64,000 bases of DNA, taken from assembly GCF_025602895.1 (NCBI RefSeq), contig NW_026516205.1, positions 1,302,001 through 1,366,000 on the forward strand, read 5' to 3'. The notes beneath the pieces were generated by a model, which was not told where the DNA came from, searched no databases, and saw nothing but the letters and a program-made list of their open reading frames with translations. Position numbers and translations under genes: made by a program. The DNA comes from Polychytrium aggregatum (taxonomy: Eukaryota > Chytridiomycota > Chytridiomycetes > Polychytriales). The first letter of the stretch is position 1. Each line of letters starts with the position of its first letter. Positions 1 to 9,310 of this stretch are shown here, in pieces.

Positions 1-206
1 CGAGAATTGATCGTTGCAACAAAATAAGGGGTGCGAGAGGCGGGGAAACAAGAGGGAGGAGGGGAACGAGGGAAGAAGGGCATACCGCATACATGGAAGA
101 AGAATCATGAAGTTGAACAGCGTGCTGGAGGAGTCTACGGAAATTTTTTCAGATACATGGGGGCGGGGCCGAAGCACCTGCGGGGACTACTGCGGTTCCA
201 GAGCAC

Positions 207-2993
207 TTAGACGTCCAGAAGGAGGCGGCGGGGGTCCTCAATGGCCTCCTTGATCTTGACCAGGAAGGTAACGGCCTCTCTTCCGTCAACGAGACGGTGG
301 TCGTAGGTCAGGGCAACGTACATCATAGGACGGGAAACGACCTGGACCAAGACAGCGGGATAGCAGTTAGAAAACTATTGCGCCAAGAGGGCACTGTTAT
401 GCTTGGGCACTGTGGCAGATCCGCGACCCACCTGTCCCTTGACGACAACGGCTCTCTCCTTGACAGCGTGCATGCCCAGGATGGCACTCTGGGGCTGGTT
501 GATGATGGGGGTGCCGTAGAGCGAGCCAAAGACACCGCCGTTGGAGATAGTGAAGGTGCCGCCAGCGAGATCCTCGAGGGTGATGTTGTTCTCCTTGGCC
601 TGCAGGGGAAGCGAGTACAAGTCGGGTCAGTTGTGAGTCACGACGCAGGGGGCCGCAGAGATATGGGGCAAGATCACAGCAGAGGATCGCATGGCATAGC
701 ACAACATAGCGCAGCATAGCACAGCATAACACAGCATGGCACAGCACAGCAGCTTTGGAGCGTCCAGGCTACCTTCTTGGCAAGGGCAGCCATGGCCTTC
801 TCGACCTGCACCCAGCTCATAGACTCGACGTTTCGCAGCGCGGGGGTGACCAGACCCTTGGGGGTGGCAACAGCGACGCTGATGTCGGCGTAGTCGGCAT
901 AGACAATCTCGTCGCCCTCGATACGAGCGTTGACCTCGGGCACAGCTCGCAGAGCAGCGCTGGAGGCTTTCAGGAAGGCAGACATGAATCCGAGCTTAAC
1001 ACCGTGCTTTTCCAATACGAGGTCCTTGTACTTGTTGCGCATTTCAATCAGGTTGCTGGAAGGACGCAGATTGGGCGTGTGAACGGATCAGTCAGGGGGG
1101 ATGCCAGTTGCGCGGATGCGGTCGAGCCTGGGCAGTCGACCGCAAAGTGGCCAAGCAAGTACAGTTGGCCGCGACTCGTCATCGAGGAAGCACAAACCTC
1201 ATATCAATCTCGTTGAAGGTGGTGAGAGAGGCAGCGGTGTTCTGAGACTCCTTGAGGCGCTGCGAAATCTTCAGGCGCATGCGGTTCATCTTAACGCGGC
1301 GCTCGTCGCGGCTTCCAGGCAGAATACCGGCCTCATCGTCAGCAAAGACGACGGGGGCAGCGGGCTTGGGGGGCGAGGGAGCGGCTGGTAGCAACGATAC
1401 AAGGGGACGATCAGCTGAGGGATCGATCTAATGCAGCAGATCCGAGGAATGGTCTCGACAGCATAGCTCGGTGGTGGCGCGCGGATGCCGCCAGACCAGA
1501 GCAGCGCTTGGCGGTGGAAGTGGACCTGGGCCTCGCAGCAAAAACGGTCTGCGCAACAAGAGCACGACACAGCATCATCCGGCGCCATCCGACTCACCAG
1601 GAGCAGCAGCCTTGGGGGCGGCAGCGGGAGCGGGAGCAGCCGCAGGCTTGGCAGCAGGCTTGGGAGGAGCAGCCGCAGGAGCGGCGGGTTTGGGGGCCTC
1701 GGCCTTGGGAGCCTCAGCGGGCTTTGGCGGGGCAGCACCGGCAGCGGGAGCAGTGCCGAGCTCGATTCTGTAGAGGTCATTGCCAACCTCGATGGTATCA
1801 CCCTCGGCGGCAAACCACTCGAGAACGGTTCCGGACTCGCTGGCGTTGACAGTGATATCGACCTGCCGATAGAAGGAGGTTCAGCGATGGTCATCCGACC
1901 TGGACACACTGGCCGCATCTGCAGCAGCCACCGAAGGAGCTCCAGCGCAAACACGCCACTCGACTTGCTCGGAGAATGATCCTACCTTGTCGGTCTCAAT
2001 GGTAGCGATGGGCTCGTCGCGAGCAACAAAGTCGCCGATCTCTGCAAGCACGGAGGGTATGTCCGAGTTGGCGACATGTCCGCAGCAGCCCGAGCACAGA
2101 CACATCGCCAAGCCCAAAATGCGATCGGCAGTGGCAGGGCAAAGCGCTTACTCTTGTGGATCTTTGACAGAGTGCCTTCCGAGATAGACTCGGCCATCTG
2201 GGGGGTCTTGATGACCTTGTCCGCTGGCGGGGGTGGAATGGTGGGCAGCAATGCAGATGGGCGCGAGCACGCATGAGAAATCGAGATTTGCCGGAGCACA
2301 ACAGCCGATGCGGCGCACGATGCGCATCGAGATCTGCGGCGTCTTCTGCAGCATCACCAGAGAACATGACTGCAGACATCACCACTCAGCGGCCTGTCGA
2401 GCTCGTCCAGCCCGAGAAGCGCGTCCCTTCGTCCCGTTGGCAAGCGCATCAGAGGGGCCTTGCATGGCAGATCGTGGACGGCAACCAGCCAGCCGGGCCA
2501 GCGACCGCCAGGTTCATGCTGGAGCCATCATCAGTCACCCACGCACAGCATCGCAGCATCACATCTTACCCATGAAGCGGACTTGATGGTATCGGAACGG
2601 AGACACAGATCCAGAGCTGGAGACGGCCGATGCATCGAGGGTCACAACAGAGTGTGGGTTAGATCCATCGAACGGACCGAATCGGACTGAGGGCGCCAGC
2701 ATGGCCGAGACGGCAAGTACTTGAGGGCTTGGGTGGGTGGGGGTGGCTCCCAGTGCCAGCCATAAGCCAGGACCGCAATGGGATCGCGCTGCGGATCGGC
2801 CGAAAACGACGCAGAAACGACTGCACAAGATACGGTACCCAGTAGAGGCGGCGGGCGACGACAGGAAGATGCTGTGGGCAGCAGCAGCGCCGGCAAAGGT
2901 GCGGATGGCAGAAGTACCAAGCGAGCCGATGGTCGCCTGGGTCGCGGCGGCGCGCAGCGAGGAAGAGGCCAATGATCTTGATAATCGCAGCAT
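207..2993 (-). CDS. KGD2: Dihydrolipoamide succinyltransferase, E2 of 2-oxoglutarate dehydrogenase (mitochondrial)
   Basis: This is the E2 core of the 2-oxoglutarate dehydrogenase complex, which transfers succinyl from lipoamide to CoA in the mitochondrial TCA cycle. About nine exons are visible. ATG at 2993 opens a Ser/Arg/Ala-rich presequence (to about 2852). A short exon near 2643-2576 leads into the mature protein. The lipoyl domain follows, with [10 protein letters not shown] (about 2211-2148) and the lipoylated ETDKV motif (about 2040-1984). An Ala/Pro/Lys hinge lies at about 1868-1600. The catalytic domain occupies about 1388-1198, 1063-770, 602-430 and 345-207, with the active-site motif DHRLVDG and C-terminus RRLLLDV. 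No peripheral subunit-binding domain is seen, as usual for succinyltransferases. One intron carries a tandem repeat (690-750). Divergent from ATG16. Identity is near certain; exact splice sites are approximate. Confidence 0.93.
690..750. repeat. Imperfect tandem repeat in a KGD2 intron
   Basis: About five imperfect copies of a roughly 10-base unit resembling CACAGCATAG lie between the exon ending near 770 and the one starting near 602. The repeat lies inside the intron and does not affect the reading frame. Confidence 0.6.
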
Positions 2994-3893
2994 GTCTGGG
3001 CGGGGCAGCCGGGACGAAGGGGTGTTAGTGCATGTGCAGATCCGCAGCAGACTCTGGAGACGAGCGGGTGCCAGGGACGACAAGATCCACCTGTTAAAAG
3101 CACCGATAAGGGAGAACGCAAGTCGGATGGACGGCAGAGGGGCAAGTGCTGGAAGTGACAAGATATCCGAAAAAAATCAAGACGGACGAGCGAGAGCCGG
3201 CGAGAGGCCCGCGGCGCTCTCGCTGAGAGCACTTCCTGTCGCAGGCGCTTGTCTCTGTGCGTCCGCCCCGCTGTACATCCCTCTCGCTGCGGATGCTTCT
3301 CGCTCCCGAGCGAGAGCCACCCTCCACTACAACTGCCGCCGCCCACAGTCTCTGTGGCCCGTCCTCGGCGGCGCCACTCGCCCACCCCTGCACACACACA
3401 CACCGAGACGGGACGCACGCCGAGACACCGGCCAATGGCGCCGCGCGTCCACCAACCGCCGCCTGCGCTGCGCACGCCATGGCCAATCGCTGGCTGCCCT
3501 GCGTGGATCGATCCGAATCGGGCGGCCCGCTCGCCGCCCGCAGCCCTGCGCACCAAATAAGGCAGGCGCAGCACCCGCACGGACCAATCGCGCGCCGCCG
3601 CACGCGCGTGTGCTCGGAGCCGCGCTGCTACCTGACCGGCGCCGTGACTGCGGCTGTGGCGCAGGAGCCCTCGCGAGCCCTAGAAAGCCCTAGCGAGCCC
3701 TCACGACGCGTGACCAGGGTCGGACATGAATGGCAGCCGCCAGTCCGCCACCGCCGATGCCGATGCCGCAATGCCGATGCCGATGGCGGTGCAGACGATG
3801 CCAAGCGACCCTTGCCCAGGCATCAACCAGGCATCAACCAGGCATCAACCAGGCATCAACCAGGCATCAACCAGGCACCACCCGCTCCCCGCC
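2994..3893. other. Divergent intergenic region between KGD2 and ATG16
   Basis: About 900 bases separate the two start codons and should hold both promoters. It contains a short CA run near 3391-3402 and several GAGCCCT-containing copies around 3667-3705. Open frames crossing it in several registers show no recognisable protein similarity. No clear TATA box was seen. Confidence 0.5.
3818..3883 (+). repeat. 11-base tandem repeat just upstream of the ATG16 start
   Basis: Five exact copies of AGGCATCAACC (3818-3872) are followed by one diverged copy to 3883. The array ends 10 bases before the chosen ATG at 3894. If the in-frame ATG at 3726 were used instead, it would encode an 11-residue repeat, so the array bears on start choice. 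Confidence 0.85.
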
Positions 3894-6800
3894 ATGCAGA
3901 CCACCCACTGGCACGCCGATATCGTGGGCCAGCTGGCCGTCCTCGGTGATCGATACAGCCCCTCGCTCGCTGAGGTCTTTGCCTCGCACAATGAGCTCGC
4001 GAGGCAGTCCAAACGGATCACCCAGCGCAACCTGGAGCTCGAGAGACAGCTCGCGATACTGCGGATGGAGCACGCCGATCTGATCCGGTCCAGCACTGCC
4101 GCTGGCGACTTTAGGTACCATCCAGTGTCCCATGCTCCGTCGATGCTGTTCGTTCCAGGAGATGGCACAGAATAGATCCAAGAGCATGCTGGTTGCTGAG
4201 TCTGCAGCGCTAAATCATGCTCGTGGCCGCCTCCGCCAAGCTCACCAAATGTCCAGAAACGTATCCAGGAACTGGAGCAGCAGCTGTCTGAGATCAAGGA
4301 CGAGCGAGCTGAGCTCTACAAGACCCAGGGTCAGAATGCCCAACGGCTGCTCGAACTTATGGACATCACCAAGAAGCAGGAAGAATCGATGAAGGTCTTG
4401 AATGAAGAGTAAGAGCCTCTTCAGCACCGCCTTTGCGTTCACGGTTCCGCAAACGTACCCAACCATCGGGCATGGCACATCGTCGATGGGATAGACGACG
4501 CCAAAGTCCCGCCTTGCATTGCCATCGAGGACTTGCCATGGCCATCATGACCAAACCGTCCTGCCCTGTGCCTCACACCCTTGCGTCTGCCATCACTTGC
4601 ATTTTCAGAAACAAAAGGATCATTGCAGCCAACTCGAGTCTCACCACAAAGGCGAACGACCTGCAGGATAATTTGAGGGAAAAGGACAATGTGATCCAGG
4701 CAAGCACGACAGCCTCAGCCGGGCGCGAGCACTCGCAACTCAGTACCGCTTGCTGGTCTTGCCCCGCCCGCTGATCCAACTCGTGCCCCAGATCCTTCGC
4801 GACGAGCTCCAGGCATACCAGCTCGAATTGAGCCAGAGAGAAGAGCAACTCAAGACCGCTCAGGAGACGGTCAAGAAACTCGAGGTCGACAACAAGGAGT
4901 TGGTGGAGCGGCTGGTATCGCAAAAGGAGGATACCGCCAAGAAGATGAACGAAGCAAACGAGTATATTGAGAAGTGAGTCTGCAGTGTCGGCGGTTGATG
5001 TTGAAGCCGGTCCTGCTCCCCCCCCCTCTGCAGATGTAACGACCGCTGAATCTGGGTCGGCATGGTCACCGATGCCAACCTGACATTGGGCAATCCTTCG
5101 ATGATAGCGCCCTGAAGACAAGAAAAAGCGTAGGATCACCAGTATCCGACGCTCTGCAGCCACCAGGGCCGACTGTGGGACCTTCGCAAAGCAGTGTTCC
5201 CGGAAACATCAGAGCGACGGCGACGGCAGCTGGATTCTTCTCGAGCATGCTGCGTCGTGTCTCTGGCGATGTTCCACAGACCGATGCCAGGTATGTGATG
5301 TCGTTCACTCCATCAGCATCGTCTGTGCCTGCAGAATGCACTGGTGTCCCCGCCAGAGACATGCAGCTGAAAGAGCGCGCAGACGAGGGGTGAGCTGTAT
5401 TGAGATTCCTGATCGATGCGCCTGACGCTCTCGATATGGGCGACAATATAGATATCGAGAAGTGCCGCTGGTTCAATCCCTCCTCCCAATTTCAGCGGTC
5501 AAGGTCGTGGTAAGTAGCCATTTCTTGCGCAAAGACAAGACTGCACTGCTCGAGGGGCACTTGTCCAGCATCGGAACTTGACGCTGTCCACCACCAGTCT
5601 GCCCACGAAAGCGAAATCAACTGTATGCAAGTCACTCCGGACGGCTCGATGATTGCCTCTGGCGGAGGCGACAAGAAAATCATGCTCATGGACGCCAAGA
5701 CAGGTCGGTGAAGTGGCCCGGCGCCTGGCTGTGGAGCAATCGCCCTGAATGTCCCCGGATATCGGATGGGATTGTCGCTAACAGTATGCACGGCTCTGAG
5801 CAGGTGTCCAGCGAGGACAGTTCACCGGCTCGTTGGCTGGGGTCATGTGCGTTGCCTTCAACAATACAGGCGACCTGATCTTGGGCACATCCAACGACAA
5901 CTCGACCAAGATATGGAGCATCGCCACGGGACGACCAAAGGTGCGCTTCGCTGGAGCATATGCGATGGCTGGCAAGCGAATGAAGGGAGGCAGGTGCCCA
6001 AGGGCAATCGACTTCCTGTCTCGCATCTGAAACTGACAGCACTTGACTCCACCAGCACACCTTGACCGGACACATCGGCAAGGTGTACTCGGCAAAGTTT
6101 ACGGAATCAAACAAGATCTTTTCGGGATCGTACGATCGAACGATCAAGCACTGGGACCTGGCCAAGGGATACTGTACGTCGGAGTCGATACGCGGCGCAT
6201 CCGAGAGCAATGCACATGCGTGTTGCTGGCCAGTCTTGGCAGGGATATGATTGCGGATGATCCGGCGAGCAGGGACACTGACGCGATGGACCGGTCGATC
6301 TAGGCATCAAAACCATCTTTACGCTGTCGAGCTGCAACGATCTGGCACTTTTGGATCCCGAGGGGTGAGTACATCGATGCTCGAACCCTGCAGCCCTCCT
6401 CGTCCTCCAGTGGTGGCCACGGCCGTCCTCCATCGCAACGAGAGAGTGCACCAGAGTCCGCGGCGTGGATGTCTCACCTCTTCCTCCAACTCGTGACCGG
6501 GGCATCTCAGCAATCTCCTCGCCAGCGGACACATCGACAACAACCTGCGCATTTGGGATACGCGAAGTGGCAATCTCGTCCGGGAGCTCGCCGGCATCCA
6601 CGGCGGACAGATAACCAGCGTGGAGGTTGTCCCGAGTAGGTGATGCCGCATTGATGGTGATGGCGATGGTGGCGATCATAGCGATGCCACTGCAAGAAGA
6701 CGAGCTCTCGTTCCCAAGTCCGTCGCTGGAAATGCGCTGACCGAGGGCTGATTGGCTGTCGCAGACTCGAATCACGTCTTGACCACATCCAGGGACAACA

Positions 6801-7450
6801 TGCTCCGCCTGATTGATCTGCGCACTTATGAGACGGTCCAGGCATATGCGTAAGTCGGACGCATGGCCCGATCATGCCGCTGCGCAAGAAATACCACAGG
6901 AGACCATAGTCGCGGGACTGACGACCCGGATTGCCCTCACATATCTCCACAGGAGCGAGGGATTCAAGGTCGGACTGAACTGGGCCCGGTCGTGCATAAG
7001 GTGAGCAGCCATCCGGCTCGATGCATCCCAAACCAAAAACCTGGCGCAGTTGTTTCAGTGGATGCGGATCATTGGATACGAAGTCGCCACAGAAGTCGGT
7101 GTATCAGACGATGAGACAGACCGTGTTGGTTTACTGACAATCAATATTAGCCCGGACGGCGCATACATCGCATCTGGTTCCATCGACGGGGCCGTCTTTA
7201 TCTGGAACTTCAACACCACCAAGCTGGAGACAACGCTGAAAGCCCACACGTACGTCCGCTCCTGCCGCAGCTCCCGATCGACCGAAGCAACTCGCGACTG
7301 CGACACTAACGATCCTTGCTATGACTTTTGCCGGTTCCCCTTGCCATCGACACCAGCTCGGCAATCTGCAGCACGGTGTGGAATCCTCGTGGAGGAGCAG
7401 CGCTCTACAGTGCGGATAAGGACAAGAACATTGTGTTTTGGGGCATCTAG
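3894..7450 (+). CDS. ATG16: Autophagy protein ATG16 with C-terminal WD40 propeller
   Basis: ATG16 recruits the ATG12-ATG5 conjugate to the phagophore and so specifies where ATG8 is lipidated. The first exon (3894-4114) has an N-terminal helical segment like the ATG5-binding region (HWHADIVGQLAVLGDRYS). Exons at about 4259-4408, 4610-4699 and 4792-4975 encode a long coiled coil rich in E, K, Q and L. A Ser/Pro-rich linker (about 5100-5290) follows. WD40 repeats are then spread over many small exons (about 5615-7450), with SGGGDKKIMLMD, SGSYDRTIKHWD, SGHIDNNLRIWD and SGSIDGAVFIWN, ending NIVFWGI-stop at 7450. The intron at 4700-4791 appears to be GC-AG. The ATG at 3894 is preferred because the conserved region begins there; 3726 is an in-frame alternative. 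Confidence 0.88.
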
Positions 7451-7657
7451 GCGGCATAGTCAGCCCAAACGGGAGTTGCATGTATTGTAGCTGATCATGG
7501 GGCACACAACAACGAAATTGTCGTTCAGACTGCAGCACGATCTGATCAGCGACCCGACGACCAGGCGATTGTCGCACCTGACATGGCGTTGGACCGACAA
7601 AATTGCAGATCCATGGCCAGGCGACTGGGCCGGCAAAAGTGAAAAAATACCACTGCG

Positions 7658-7729
7658 TGCCCCCACCGTGGATTGAACACGGGACCTTCAGTTTACAAGA
7701 CTGACGCACTACCACTGTGCTATAAGGGC
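7658..7729 (-). tRNA. tRNA-Thr, anticodon TGT
   Basis: On the minus strand a 72-base sequence folds as a full cloverleaf. The acceptor stem GCCCTTA pairs with TGGGGGC (two G-U pairs) and the discriminator base is A. The D arm is GCACAGTGGTAGTGC (A box). The anticodon stem TCAGT/ACTGA encloses loop CTTGTAA, giving anticodon TGT. The T arm CCGTG/CACGG encloses TTCAATC (B box). There is no intron. Confidence 0.93.
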
Positions 7730-7800
7730 TGGATTCGAACTGCTGTCCCCGTGCTCGCGGCCCGCCGCACTGCCACTGCGCCACGACACGGTTTGCTGCC
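7730..7800 (-). pseudogene. Degenerate tRNA-like element abutting tRNA-Thr
   Basis: Directly 5' of the tRNA-Thr on the same strand lies a sequence with a good A box (GGCGCAGTGGCAGTGCG) and a good B box (AGTTCGAATCC). The flanking stems do not pair: neither the T stem nor the anticodon stem closes. It ends in CCA, immediately next to the first base of tRNA-Thr. It resembles a decayed tandem tRNA copy or the head of a tRNA-derived SINE. Confidence 0.45.
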
Positions 7801-9310
7801 CTTTCGAATTTTGAATATTGGAAGGAGTCTCGGAACCTTTGGTCGGCCAGGGAATCCGGCCACGGCACCAGGCCCAGTCGCTGTGAAGGGTGCTCTGGGC
7901 TTCGTTTGGTGCACATGTGTTTATATTCAGGATCGAGGGAAGAGCAGGGAGACAGGGGGGGGAGACAGGAATCGACCGTCGGCAGAGATATGAGGCGCCT
8001 TGCTTCGAGTTTCAGACGGCTGTCTCTGCACTGCAGCTCCGGGGCAGCAGCAGGCCGGGGACGGAGGATCGACCAATGAACAAAAGCCCAGAACCCTTCC
8101 CCTCTGGTCAGTGTCCTATTCTCGGAGTCGCATATTTGGAGGGCGTGCGAGAAAGCAGTAGCAGCCGTGGTTGCAGGAGCGATTCGCGGACTCGGGATTC
8201 AGCAGGCAAGATGCAGAGTATCAGACGGGCATGTGGTATGTCTCTAGGTTTGGGAGACTCGCTTGGCTTGCCGAGGGGAATCGATTCGTGTTGGGCGAGC
8301 CGACTCTGTATGAATCCGGGCCACGGATCGTTCTGGCTTGCACGACAGGCCCGAGCCGAATCGGCGATTGCGGGAAGAAGACCCTCACGAGAAGAGAAAG
8401 ATTGAACTTTTGGACATTGCGCGATCCCGCGGCCCGGGTATGCTTGGAGCCGGTGCTTGGAGCCGGTGCCTGTCCGCTGGCCGGCCGATCCCAAGACACA
8501 CGGGAGCGGCAAGCAGCAAACGAAGAAAAATTTTGGGCACACCAAACCCACAGCCGCTTTCCCAGGCAGCAGGCATTCGAATCCACTCGATCCATTCTTG
8601 TGTCGCCTGCTGCTCTGTGTCGCACAAGTCCGGTCAGGTTGGCTCGGTGAATGGTATCCAGGCGTTGCACACATCCCCTCACCTGCTCGGTCCCGGTGCT
8701 TCATTTCGGAGCGTGGGTCCTCGGATGCCCATCTCGTGACAAAGGAGTTTGAAATTACCATCTCTCTTGATGGAAAAAAAGCCGTCGCATGATGCGGCAT
8801 GAGGTCAAGGGCGTGAGGCGGCACAGTAACCGCGCCGGTTCATGACGCGTTCGGGACAGACTCCGATTCATTGTGATTTCTGATGTATCGCCTCGGATCG
8901 CATCAGCACTCTCAGTTTGATCGAGTGCTGCGGGTCTATTGGCCGAAACAGAACCGTGTTTTGGACAGGATGCCGCATTATCGATTTGCGAGGGAAAAGC
9001 GGAAAGAGAAAGAGAGAAAGCATATTGCACTCAACTCGCCTGCGTCGCAGCCCACCAAGGGCCATGGGACCCCGGGGTATCCGGGCACATTCGTCGATCC
9101 CATTGCAAATCCTCTCCATCAGCAGCGAGATAGCACGGCTTGATCCAGAATTGACAGACTGAGTCACACTGAGCATCGTTTGACGGCGAAGCGGTCACGC
9201 CGATACCCTCAAGTTTATCCGTAGCCGATTCGCCGAGGAGCATAAAACGCACCCCCCCAATCTCTCGTATCCTCTGCATTCCTTTCGGCAGTACAGCAAA
9301 GCACTTCACC

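Larger units (their letters stand above)
7451..9310. other. Long intergenic region with no convincing protein gene
   Basis: Apart from the tRNA-Thr and the adjacent tRNA-like element, I see no coding signal here. Open frames up to 261 codons occur on both strands but overlap one another, have arbitrary composition and match no family I know. A short direct repeat (CTTGGAGCCGGTG, twice) lies near 8440-8467. The last 100 bases or so presumably contain the promoter of the kinase gene starting at 9311. Confidence 0.5.

Noticed and set aside
3667-3705. CCCTAG/GAGCCCT copies as telomere-like sequence
   Set aside because: Only a few imperfect copies that do not match CCCTAA, and they lie between two housekeeping genes.
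8108-8824. 238-codon minus-strand frame in the 7.5-9.3 kb gap
   Set aside because: No motif; overlapped by equally long frames on the other strand; composition not coding-like.
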